DNA from: Tupaia tana | Lineage: Eukaryota; Chordata; Mammalia; Scandentia; Tupaiidae | Length of the DNA stretch: 64,000 nucleotides | NCBI GenBank assembly: GCA_026018925.1 | Contig: JAKSZU010000025.1 | Coordinates: 25,649,696-25,713,695, forward strand | Reading direction: 5' to 3' | The notes under the pieces: model-generated | What the model was told of the DNA's origin: nothing | Database searches by the model: none | What the model saw: the letters and a program-made list of their open reading frames with translations, nothing else | Shown: positions 45,373-55,510 of the stretch, one piece after another | Layout of the letters: each line of letters starts with the position of its first letter | Numbering within the stretch: position 1 is the first letter of the stretch | Position numbers and translations under genes: made by a program

Positions 45373-45655
45373 CTTTTTTTTGGAGAGGTTTTTACTATAG
45401 GGCGCGTGTGCTCACCAGAGAGACAAAGAGAGACAGAAAAACTGTGAAATTACAATATATGTAGTATACTCTGTAATATTTAAAATATATTTTAAATATT
45501 TTTATAAAGCGAGAAATCATCCCCCAGGGGGATGGCCACACCACAATCCTTTCTCCTCCATTCTCCTCTTGGGATCTTGAGCATGCACATATACGCGCCC
45601 AGCATGAGTAAGCCACTGGGTCCGGGACTTAAACTGCGGTTGACTACATGGGAGT
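45373..45655 (-). mobile_element. SINE family 1, antisense, with AT-rich insert
   Basis: Left edge tttttttggagaggtttttact then atagggcgcgtgtgctcacc. About 70 bp of AT-rich DNA (45440-45508) splits the GACAGAAA/GCGAGAAATC junction. The right side ends at 'actacatgggagtggtt', so the last ~35 bp of the head are missing. Confidence 0.88.
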
Positions 45656-46518
45656 GGTTTTCAGCTGGGTCACAGTGAAACCTTAAGGCATGAACATTAA
45701 CTCATTCAAGAATCCAAATGTCTTACATTTCAAGCACAGCTCGCGTGAGTGCCAACCATGACAACTGCTGATAGATTCCTGACTTCCCTTTCCTGACAGC
45801 TGGGAATGTCATTGACTATCCGTTTTAAGATGCTTCTAATATTTGAAGGGTTAAAATGTGGAGAAAGTATCTTAGGACATTTTTATTGCAATGTTCAGAG
45901 GAGAAAGAAAGCTAGACATATTTTGATAGCTTTTTTTGTTTAAAAAAAAAAACTGAAGTCCTTGGAGAGAAGAAGGAATGAAAGTGGGACTGAGACTGAT
46001 ACTTCTCATCTGTGCTGCGGGGTGTCAGGGAGTTAGAGATGGTGCATCTTTATGTCTTTAGGGAAGGACCTTGGAACACAGACAGGGAAAGCCAGCCATG
46101 ACTCCGTTCATTGTGGAATAGATGTGAGCTCCTCCTAGTGGGGCCCTCTGGGAAGCACGTGCCAGGCAGGTCAGAAGCCCAGACGTTTGCTGAGGGGGAT
46201 GACTGTGGAAACGGGGGAGAGGAAGCAGAAGTAGGGAAGGACAGCCTTCAGATGGGATGCCGGCCGAGCTCCTGTGACAGAGGGGAAGGAGCGTCTGGTG
46301 GGGAGGGGTTTGGCCGGGGTGCAGTTATGACGAAGGCGTGACCAGCCTGACAGGAATCTCGGGTGTGGAGCTTGCCCACAGGGGAAGAAATGCAGAGTCC
46401 CATCCCCACAGTCCTTGGCTTGACACTGCCTGGACACTGCATATGGCCTCTGTTGAAAATAGAGGCAGATCTAGACTCCATGGCTGGGGCTGGCAGCCAA
46501 TGGTTATCTTGCAAGGTG
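45656..46518. other. Intron 1, nothing recognised
   Basis: No coding signal or named repeat. Confidence 0.45.
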
Positions 46519-46618
46519 GTTCGTTCGTTCGTTCGTTCGTTCGTTCTTTCTTTTCTTTTCTTTTCTTTTCTTTTCTTTTCTTTTCTTTTCTTTTCTTTTC
46601 TTTTCTTTTCTTTTCTTT

Positions 46619-46682
<64 letters not shown>

Positions 46683-46745
46683 TTTCTTCCTTCCTTCCTT
46701 CCTTCTTTCCTTCCTTCCTTCCTTCCTTCCTTCCTTCCTTCCTTT
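46519..46745. repeat. Compound pyrimidine microsatellite
   Basis: Successive blocks of (TTCG)n (46519-46546), (TTTTC)n (about 46550-46620), (TTTC)n (about 46620-46685) and (TTCC)n (about 46688-46745), about 225 bp in total. On the minus strand it is the extended tail of the adjoining SINE. Confidence 0.95.
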
Positions 46746-46991
46746 CAGAGAGATTTTTGCTATAGAGTGCATGTGCTCACCAGAGACACAGACAGACAAA
46801 GAGACAGAAAGCGAGAAATCCCACCCCAAGGGAGATAGCCACACCACAATTCCTTCTCCTCCATTCTCGTCTCAGGATTTGGGGCATGCTTGCACACGTG
46901 CCTGGCCTGATTTAAGCCACCAGGTTCAGGACTTGAACTGTGGTCTATGTGGGAGTCCAGCGATGTAACCATTACACCATCTGCTGGCCCC
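46742..46991 (-). mobile_element. SINE family 1, antisense, with expanded tail
   Basis: Left edge ttcagagagatttttgctatagag, middle 'aattccttctcctccattct', right edge 'accattacaccatctgctgg'. Its tail is the compound microsatellite on its left. Confidence 0.92.
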
Positions 46992-47755
46992 AAGTGGTAT
47001 TTCTTGAATGGAGACCTGAGTGGTGCACCTCCCTAGCTGCCAAGGGTTATACCTGACATTGTTGGAATGTTAACTCTTGGGATTACTCATTGTGAACCTA
47101 TGTAATTTACCTAACTTGTTTTGTCTTGCAAATTTTGGTTATTGCTTGGAGAAGATAATATGTATATATCGTGGGGTTCTTTAGTGAGTCTGTCTGGATA
47201 ACAAAGAGCGGCTGCACGATGCGGTCACTCAGCGCACTCCATTATATTCTTTTGCAGGGAGAGAGAGATGGTTGGGAAAGAACTCTCCTGTTTTAGATTT
47301 CACCTTGTCACGAGAGACTTGGTAAATACACAAATACCTGAGCAGAGTAATTTCAGATGACAAGAATTGCTGTTAAAATAAGGTGTATAGAATGAGGGCA
47401 AGACATATTTTTGACACACAGTTCTCTAAAACATACCTCCCAGAATTTCTTCTGCAAAAACGAGTAAATGAAAGAAGAGTATCCAGCCACAAGGAGGACA
47501 CGTTGGTGAGCAGACGAAGTGATCGTACTCAGGACATAGCGTATCTAATTGCAGAGGCCACAAATAATTATATATAATTCAGAAATGAAGGTTTTTCAGA
47601 TTGATAGGGAGTTAGAAATTTAGTAGATACTCCCTTATTCGCTAGGAAGAGTTAATTTAGAAATTACCATTTGATTTGCATTTATCCCCGAATACAGAAT
47701 CAGTTCAAGCAGAGTGAAATAGGAGTTGCCAAACTTTCGTAAAGGGCTAGTTAGG
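46992..47755. other. Intron 1, nothing recognised
   Basis: No coding signal or named repeat. Confidence 0.45.
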
Positions 47756-47915
47756 GGCCAGCAGGTGACTTGGTGGTTAAGGCACTGGAGTCCCTCATGG
47801 CCAACCTCAGTTTGAGTCTTGGATCTGGTGGCTTGCTTTCTCACTTAATCCCCCCTCTCTCTCTCGTGAGCCTGTGCGCTTGATAGCAAATTTAATAAAT
47901 AAGTAAGTAAAATTA
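47756..47915 (+). mobile_element. SINE family 1 with internal deletion
   Basis: Head 'gggccagcaggtgacttggt' then ggttaaggcactggag and 'gatctggtggcttgctttct'. The body jumps directly to the CT tract and tail 'gcgcttgatagcaaatttaa'. About 90 bp of the centre is missing. Confidence 0.8.
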
Positions 47916-47934
47916 AATATATCTTTTTAAAAAA

Positions 47935-48092
47935 GGTGTGTGTGGCAGGTGCTAGATAGTAAGTATTTGAGACTACAGGCCAGGGAGTTGACTGCTACTC
48001 AACTCTGCTGCCAGACCAGAAAACAAACACAGACAGCATGTAAGCAAGAGGGCATGGCATGCCTGTGTTCCAATAAAACTTTATTTAAGGTT
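47935..48092 (+). mobile_element. hAT-like repeat, relative of the 4325 fragment
   Basis: 'gctagatagtaagtatttga' then gactacaggcc, 'ttgactgctactcaactctg', and 'gcctgtgttccaataaaact' then ttatttaagg follow the same mammalian element in the opposite direction. Confidence 0.65.
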
Positions 48093-48642
48093 GTTGAAAT
48101 TTGAGTTTCAAATAATGTTATGTATTATGGGATACCATTCTTCTGATTTTTTTTCCCCACCCATTTAAGGATGCAAAAACCATTCTTGGAGGTCAAAGGC
48201 TTTAAAGAGAACAGATGACTGGCTGGGTCCGGCCAGTCCTGGGACTAGAACTTGGGACAATGTTAGGAGTTGTCAGTTTTCCTTAGTGGAATAAGTAGAG
48301 CGAAGCAGTGGAGATTCATTTTTGAGGAGTCAGCATCCTTGGTTTTGGATGATCATGGGATGTGTCCCAATTCCGGTCAGTGACTCACTTGGCTTAAAAC
48401 CTGGACTACGTTTCTGGTTTTCTTGTACTTGACAGAGGCCGTCATAGGAGTGACACATTATGATGCATGATAAATCTAACACAGTATCGGTATTTACTAT
48501 TACAGTTTGTTTCAGGTGAGCAAATCAAAAATGCTGAGTGGGAACTTTTAGTCAGTAAATGTATGTTTTGATCTTTCTGTCTTTACCTAAAGAGCAGCTT
48601 CTGCCTGCATCCTACGACTTGCCCATCTTCATGGTACCCTGT
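48093..48642. other. Intron 1, nothing recognised
   Basis: No coding signal or named repeat. Confidence 0.45.
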
Positions 48643-48880
48643 TTTTTTGATTTTCAGAGGGTTTTGTCTTAGGGTGCATGCCCTTGGGAGAGACAGCGAG
48701 AGGGAAAGTGAGAAGTCACTCCCTGGGGGGAGCCACAATCTCTTCTCCTCCATTCTCCTCCTGGATCTTGGGCACACATTTACAAGTACCTGGTGTGAAT
48801 TTCAAGTCACTGGCTCCAGGGTTTGAACTGCGGTTGGCCAGGGGGGAGTCTGGCGACACCGCTATTCCATCTGCTGGCCC
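48643..48880 (-). mobile_element. SINE family 1, antisense
   Basis: Left edge ttttttgattttcagagggttttgtct, middle 'aatctcttctcctccattct', right edge 'gctattccatctgctggccc'. Confidence 0.9.
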
Positions 48881-49063
48881 GGTATGCAGGGTATCTATTT
48901 TTTATAGACTAAAGAAATCTCATACAAGTCTCTGTTACTGGAACCAACCTAAATATTTAGTCATTAGCTTTATAACCAATAGTGCAATAAAAATTTTTGT
49001 TATGTAAATATATATAATTAAATGTAGCATGTTGTATGTTTTTCATGAGTGCTATGTATCTTT

Positions 49064-49316
49064 GCTTTTTTTAAGGTCTTTGCTATAGGGCGCATGCGCT
49101 CACCAGACAGAGAGAGACAGAGAGACAGAAAGAGAGAAATCACCCCCCAGGGGGGATGGCCACGCCGCAATCCCTTCTCCTCCATTCTCCTCTCAGGATC
49201 TTGGGCACGCACGCACACGTGCCCGGCATGAGTTTTAAGCCACTGGGTCCGGGACATGAACTGCGGTCGACTACGTGGGAGTCCAGCGACATAGCCATTA
49301 TGCTAACTGCTGGTCC
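49064..49316 (-). mobile_element. SINE family 1, antisense, youngest-looking copy
   Basis: Perfect 20-bp target-site duplicates flank it (catgagtgctatgtatcttt at 49044-49063 and 49317-49336). The sequence is very regular (gctatagggcgcatgcgctc, caccccccaggggggatggc, 'ccattatgctaactgctggt'). Confidence 0.97.
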
Positions 49317-49336
49317 CATGAGTGCTATGTATCTTT

Positions 49337-51396
49337 AGGATAAACTTCTACAATAGAAATTAATGTATTCAATATTATATATGCTCTTAAAATTTCAGTT
49401 CTCCATAGTAATTGTACTGATTTATACAAGATAGGAGTGACTGTTTCCTGGAGAATAAAAACATATGTCACATTTTTTTCCCACACGCTGATAACAGTTA
49501 AGGTATTTTTAGACTACACTGAGTTGAGGCTCATGTGCTTGTGATCCATTGGTGTTTACTCCCCCTGAACTATCTGTTCAAGACTTTTGTCAAATTTTGT
49601 ATTGCCTTTTTTTTTTTCTTTTTAAATAACTGTATACACTTGACAAACTAGTTCTTCGCCTCTGATAGGAATTTAAATATTTGTTTATATTTGAATGTTG
49701 CTTATGGTTTTCAGAAAATCAGATAGGTTTTTAAAGATAGCCTGTGTTTTAACACGTTTCTCTTACTCCGTTGTTTAGCTTTGGAAAATCTTTATTATGA
49801 CTTCTAAATCCACCTTCTTTCCATTTGCCTTTTTTTTTTTTTTTCTCTCCGAGACCCATTTCTGCCTTCATCTTGATGTGACCTATCCGGGTCCTCTCTC
49901 TTTTCCAAGACTCTTGTTATTGGTTTGGGGCCCACCCTACTCCAGGGTGATCTCACCTCTAGATCTTTAATTATGTATGCAGATACCTACACTTTTTCCC
50001 CCCCTCTCTAAGTAAGATCACATTCTCGGGTTCTAGGTGGACATAACAACCTGCTGTAGCCATTCAACCCCTGCATTCATTCATTCAGCCCCGCCGCCAT
50101 TCTGCCCTCTAGCCAATCAACACCTGCATCCACTAATTCATTCCACAGCAGCCATTCGGCCGACTCCAATAATGCTGTTTGGTTACTGCAATGGTCAGTG
50201 TCAAGAATCATATTCCAACTGTCTGATCTGAATATGTAATGCTCTTGAAATACATTCTCAAATTCCTCTTGGAAGGGAGATTATTTTGTGACTCTTGCAG
50301 ACAGAGTGTAGACGCTGTTGACAGTATTCAGTGATTCAATCCATTGTGGGACTTGAAATAGCAAGCAACTGGGAACTTCTAAAACTTAATTTTTATTTCT
50401 TCTGCTCCATAAACTTTTGTTTTTTTTTTAAAGTCTATATTAAGTCTTGCTCCTTTTTCATATTTCAGCACAAGATAGACTAAAATAACTTGGAACCGTG
50501 TTAAATGGTAGCAGTGGACATCAAATGCTTTTTTACGGTGTTTAAATCCAAGCTGTGTGAACCCAGAAAAGCGTTCTTAAGCATTGTCTATAGATCATGT
50601 TCTGTTAGCATCGTTAGTATGGAGCAGAAATGGGTATAGATAAGCTTTATAACTTTGGTCAAGTTTTATATTTTTCATTTAGTTACCTCCTAGAAAGTTT
50701 GAAATTTCGAAGATGTCAGCAAAAATATCTATTATGAATGGGTTTTAGGTTGATAATGATACATGATATTATGCATTTGTGCTTCCGCAGTCCCTGGTTT
50801 CAGAATTGAGTGTAAGAGCTGTCTGCAGAGTAGATTTATTCCTCCTGATCCTGTTTTCCTGCACAAAATCCTTAAACACATCAAGTAATGTGTAGACTGA
50901 ATATATTAACTTGAGGTTGTAAACTATATTTTTAAGGTTACAGTTATAACTTTTTAAGTGTGATAAAATGTCTTCCTTTTTACTCTCCCCAATAAAATCT
51001 ATCATTTATTGTACTAAAGCCTTTATGACTGAGCAAATGACAGTCCTTTTGCAGAAGCAATACTGAATTGTAGGGAGTGTAATTCAGCCACCACCCTGGC
51101 AGGTTTTTTTTACAAGTTACTTCCGTATTTGGGGTTCATTCTTCACCTCAGAAGCAGGATACCAATTCCACTGAGCTTGGTATCTTAAAGATTGTGGTGA
51201 TCTGGAAAAGTGACATGACTGTCCCACACTGAGCCGTTATTCCTGGGGCAGTCTTGATGAAAACCCTGGATATGGGCACTGTTGACCTTTGCACAACTTT
51301 AGTGCCTACTAAGTTGGCACCATCAGCCACTTCGTAAACACTTTTGGATTGTGAGTAAATAATTGTGACTTTTTAATTTCATAAAGCATAAATTCT
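49337..51396. other. Intron 1, AT-rich, mostly unassigned
   Basis: T-runs at about 49608-49620 and 49829-49844. A minus-strand open stretch at 51148-51330 (60 codons) and 50769-51005 (78 codons) shows no family I recognise. These could be parts of a decayed processed pseudogene, but no evidence supports this beyond the open frames. Confidence 0.4.
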
Positions 51397-51640
51397 TTTT
51401 TTTTTTTTTAAGAGAGATTTTTGCTATAGGGTGCACACACTAGCTGGAGAGACAGAGAGCGATCCACCTCCCAGGAGGAATGGCCATGTCACAATCCCTT
51501 CTCCTTCATTCTTCTCTAAGAATTTTGGGCATGCGTGCACATGCCCCCGCATAAGCTTTAAGCCGCTGGGTCTGGGACTCGAACCATAGTCGACTACATG
51601 GGAGTCTAGTGATATAACCATTATGCATCTGCTGGTCCCT
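51397..51640 (-). mobile_element. SINE family 1, antisense
   Basis: Left edge tttttttttttttaagagagattttt then gctatagggtgcacac, right edge 'taaccattatgcatctgctg'. Confidence 0.9.
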
Positions 51641-52061
51641 ATAAATTATTCATTTTTTTTCCTATAAATTACTCTTTCCTTCCGTTTTTTTGCTAAGATC
51701 TAATTACTCAATTAAATCAGTTTTCATCTTTTATTAGCTTTAAGAGTATGTTTAACATTAAGATAAAAATATTTTAAAAATAAAGATCTTATTCTAGATA
51801 TATGAAAAGACAATGCATGCCTATAAAGAATAAAAGAAAAATGAAAAATTTTATCATGAAAATAGTGATCACTTTGATGTATTTTTATCTCATTTCTTTT
51901 TGTTTAGATTGTATTCAGTCAATGGCATCAGTTTTGTTGTTGATTTTTAACTGATTATAAGCATTTGCCTCTATCAGGTTTCCTTTGGAAGAATACTTTT
52001 AAAATTATAGTTTTAACCTAACATTATAGTTGTGCATATCTATGGGGCACAGTATTTGCTT
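51641..52061. other. Intron 1, AT-rich, nothing recognised
   Basis: No coding signal or named repeat. Confidence 0.45.
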
Positions 52062-52350
52062 TTTTTTTTTTTTTAATCTTTTTTTGATTGACGTTGGCTA
52101 TAGAGCATGCATGCTCGCTGGAGAGACAGAAAGAGACAAAGAGACAGAAAGCGAGAAATCACCTCCCCGCCTTCCCGGGGGAATGGCAACCCTGCAGTCC
52201 CTTCTCGCCCATTCTCCTCTCGGGATTTTGGGCACACATACACGCACACCTGGTGTTAGTCTCAAGCTGCTAACTAGGTCCTGGACTTGAACCATGTTCT
52301 TCCGTGTGCACATCCAGCGCGTTAAACACTATGCCATCTGCTGGTACCAT
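52062..52350 (-). mobile_element. SINE family 1, antisense
   Basis: Left edge T16 then aatctttttttgattgacgttggct, atagagcatgcatgctcgct, right edge 'cactatgccatctgctggta'. Slightly longer than average because of additions in the body. Confidence 0.88.
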
Positions 52351-52359
52351 TTAATACAT

Positions 52360-52960
52360 GAATATGATGTATAATGGTTAAAACAGGAGAATAAACATAG
52401 CCACAATCTCAGACACTTACTGTCACTTAGTGTTGTGAACATTTGAAAGCTTCTCTTACACTAGCCATTTTGAAATATACTTGGAATGGACCTAAACTGT
52501 GTTTTTCTATGTTGTTACTCAGTGCTCTGGCACGTATTCCATTATTTATTTACATTCTTGTATCTGGAAGCCAAGTTCTTCCTCCTTGCCTCCCTGGCTT
52601 AGCTCTGGTACCACCACGTCACCATCCACATCTCAGACCAATGCTTCCGTGTCTTCGGATGAGCGAGGACGTAGGCCGTTGTCTTTGTCTTTCAGTGGTT
52701 TGGCCTGATTTCTTTTGGTTAGCATTATTTTCCTTCCAGTTTGTCTGTGTTGTCTCCAATGACAAGTTTTCATCTGTTTTTTTTTTTTTTTCAATGACTG
52801 TGTTAGTGTTAACAGATGCATGAAATTTTGTTGTTTGGCTATGCCATAATTTGTCTGTTTCTCCAACACCCAACCTCTTCGGTAGTTTCTGATTTTTTCT
52901 GTGATAAATCATGCTAAAATCAAGCAGGCAGATATGGTTGTTGTCCAATTTGCGGGGACT
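52360..52960 (-). mobile_element. L1M-type 3' UTR fragment
   Basis: 'agcattattttccttccagt', then 'ttgttgtttggctatgccat' and aatttgtctgtttctccaac and gtgataaatcatgctaaaat resemble the reverse of the L1M 3' UTR (ATTTTGTTTATCCATT...AATAATGCTGCTATGAA). Diverged. Confidence 0.5.
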
Positions 52961-53070
52961 TGCTGTGTCTGTGTAGATCCTGACTGTGCTGCCTGGCTGC
53001 AGTGACCTTTGGCCACGGGCAGGTCTGTTTGCTCTTGCCTGCGTGACTTCCTTTCTTCTGATACCCTTTG

Positions 53071-53226
53071 TGATCATGTGCTCACAGGAGAGAGGCAGAG
53101 ACAGAGAGAGGGAAAGTGAGAAATCACCCCCCAGGGCGATGGCCATGCCCAGCCCCTCTTCCTCCACTCTCCTTCTGTGATTGTGGGCATAGCTGCCCAG
53201 ACACCTGGCGGGATTCTGATGCGGAG
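53071..53226 (-). mobile_element. SINE family 1, antisense, truncated at both ends
   Basis: 'gatcatgtgctcacaggaga', agtgagaaatcaccccccag, 'ctcctt...gattgtgggcatagctgcc'. The poly-T edge and the tRNA-like head are missing. Confidence 0.75.
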
Positions 53227-53559
53227 AAATGGTATTGTGTATTAGCTGAAGCATCTCCGATCACTGTGTGTTCTGGGTCCCAGTGTTACCCTGCCTCAGT
53301 AGCAGCCGGGAGGAGGGACAGAAGACCTCAGAGGGTGGACTCTGGTTGTCGGGCATATCCTGACTTCAGAAACCTTGAAAAGAAACAGGAAGTAAGTGTG
53401 TCTTGAACCAAGGACACAGAATCTGGGACTTCAGGGGTACTTCTTGTGATTTCCTCGTCTTGTTTGTGAGGTAGATTGACTCTTCTCATTTATGAATGAG
53501 GTGTGATCCAAACACGGGTACACATGGCTTTCAGCGCCCTACAGAAACTGATGGGGTGT

Positions 53560-53812
53560 GGTCAAGGTGGCCGGATCCCACAGGGCTCACTGCAGTCGGA
53601 GCCCCAGCCCTACAGCTTGAAATACACACTGCGCGTGCGTGTGTTTGCGTGTGTGTGTGTCCAGAATCCCAACAGGAGGGAGAGATGGAAGAGAAGGGAT
53701 TGTGGTGTGACCATCCCCCGTGGGGATGGCTGTCTTACTTTCCCTGTCCTCCTCTCTCTCTAGAGTACACTTGCCCTCTGGCAAAATTTACATAATAATA
53801 TAATAATAAAAA
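53560..53812 (+). mobile_element. SINE family 1, diverged head
   Basis: 'gggctcactgcagtcggagc', body 'gtccagaatcccaacaggag' and 'ggaagagaagggattgtggt', tail 'gccctctggcaaaatttaca' plus (AAT)n. Confidence 0.82.
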
Positions 53813-55053
53813 GGCTGATGTGCTAGCCTTCATGAAGAGAGATTTTTTTAAATGCACTTAGAATGGAAATGTCAAATGGGGTATTTTTCTTTGTTTTCTT
53901 TTTTTATTTGCAAGTGATCATTGTTTTAATGCAAATAATCGTAGCTTTTTTTTTTTTTTTAAGATAAAATAAAACGTAAATCTCAATGCAGAGGTACACC
54001 CTGTTCCCATTCGTATCCACACAGAATTGCTGTGTGGCGCTGACTCAGAAGCCCTGGGTCACTCTGTGCCCATTGTGGAGGGGGCCCCCTCGCCAGTGTC
54101 ACAGCTCTGCCCAGTGTGGCAGGTTATCTGCCCACAGTGTGGGCAGGGCGCCCCTTCACCAGCTCTGGTGCCTGTCACACGCAGGATGTGGCGTAGAGAC
54201 TGGCTGTGTCCTGACGCACCTCTCCTGCGCCTTGGTTTTCTCTTCCTCCTCTCCCTGGTAGCCACATTTCCCCAGTCGGGCAGTGCTAGCTTCTCATCTT
54301 TTTCATGGAAACTCCTGGTACTCAGGCTGCAAAGGCTCTTGAAGTTGCAAAGCCAAGAGGGAAAAGCAAGATTATGTATACGGAGTCTCTTCGCGGGCAA
54401 GTTTTGCCATCGGGTGGGCTTGACTGTAGCTTCTTTTAATCAGCTTTCCTTTTCACCTAATTTCTTAATAATGAACATTATCCTAAACTGCAGGATATAG
54501 TATAATATTGTGTTGCCACTACCTGTGTCTGTCAGCGTGAGTGAAAAGCGTATTTTCACACACATAGACAGTATGTTTGTACATTGTTAAATTACAGATG
54601 ATATTCAGAATTACTGACATGATGTGTAGAGGATATTTTCTTTCTTTGAAAGGTCAATATTTTGTAGGTCACATTGTGTATTTTCTGTTAAGTTTCCTAT
54701 TTTAAAGTAAGTACTCAGCTTACGTAGTTGATTCATTATATGAATGTTCATGGTATTCTTTACACTGATGTTGAATTTCAGCTCTAATGTGTTGACTTTT
54801 TTTCCCTTATTTTAAAGTTGGTTTAGTGTGACAAGAACGATTTAAGATTTGATAAGATATATGACCGACCTATTTTAGGTAGTTTCTCGAAGGGGAAGAT
54901 GTTCCTTTTTTGTTGGCCTTCTCAAAAATTCTGTGTAATAAATTATTTTTTTTTTTTAGTGTTCCTTCCAGGTTTAAACATAACAAGCTAAATTACTTTG
55001 CTGTCGATGGTGTATCTTAGGCAACTTATATATTTTTTTCTTGTCATTTTTAG
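53813..55053. other. Intron 1 end, nothing recognised before exon 2
   Basis: T-runs at 53947-53960 and 54948-54957. About 54000-54400 has higher GC and open frames on both strands without a domain. The last ~30 nt form the exon 2 polypyrimidine tract. Confidence 0.5.
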
Positions 55054-55125
55054 GATTCTGAGTAACAATAAAATATCCGAGCTGAAGAATGGCTCATTTT
55101 CTGGCTTAAGTCTTCTTGAAAGATT
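55054..55125 (+). CDS. ADGRA3: ADGRA3 coding exon 2 (leucine-rich repeat)
   Basis: This 72-nt exon completes codon 81 and encodes ILSNNKISELKNGSFSGL onward to SLLER (residues 82-104), with two bases of codon 105. It has the LxxNxI...F..L pattern of one 24-residue LRR of the extracellular domain. N93-G94-S95 is an N-glycosylation sequon. The acceptor is ttcttgtcatttttag and the donor gtgagt at 55126, phase 2 on both sides, so the exon is a symmetric cassette. Confidence 0.95.
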
Positions 55126-55319
55126 GTGAGTATTCTTTCATTATCATCTCTTTATTTTATTTAATGCATTTTCATTAGATTACTAAACTCCTACCTATTC
55201 AAAAGAAATGAGGTTTTCCAATGTTTTACTATAAAAAAATGTCAAGAATCGAATTTTCAGACGCAAGTGAAGACTTACATTCTGTAAGAATTTAAGAGAG
55301 TAGGTAGTTTATGTTTGGA

Positions 55320-55510
55320 CCCTGTGGCCTCTGTCACAGTGACACAGCCCTGTCTCTGAATTCCGAGAGAGCCAGAGATACCAAGTCAGTAACGTGAGAG
55401 TCTTGCATACGACAGTACTCGAGAGTAATAAACACATCAATCAGTGTGGCTGTCTTCCAATAAAGCTGTATTTATAAAACAGGCTGTGGTCCATGTGAAG
55501 GACTGTAAAG
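55320..55510 (+). mobile_element. hAT-like repeat, third relative
   Basis: 'ctctgtcacagtgacacagc' at the left and 'tgtggctgtcttccaataaa' then gctgtatttataaaacaggctgtgg at the right match the elements at 4325 and 47935. The centre is diverged. Confidence 0.6.

Larger units (their letters stand above)
19792..55053 (+). other. ADGRA3: ADGRA3 intron 1 (35.3 kb)
   Basis: The donor CCT|gtgagtacc and the acceptor ttcttgtcatttttag|G define a 35,262-bp phase-2 intron. Long first introns are usual for this gene type. It holds about 24 family-1 SINEs, mostly antisense, a LINE-1 3' end, MER2-like copies and microsatellites, listed separately. Unlisted parts are mostly AT-rich or moderate-GC DNA with no protein-coding signal. 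Enhancers may be present but cannot be recognised from one sequence. Confidence 0.93.

Noticed and set aside
46248..46968. 166-201-codon frames rich in Phe/Leu/Ser or Lys/Glu
   Set aside because: They are read through the compound pyrimidine microsatellite and the neighbouring SINE.
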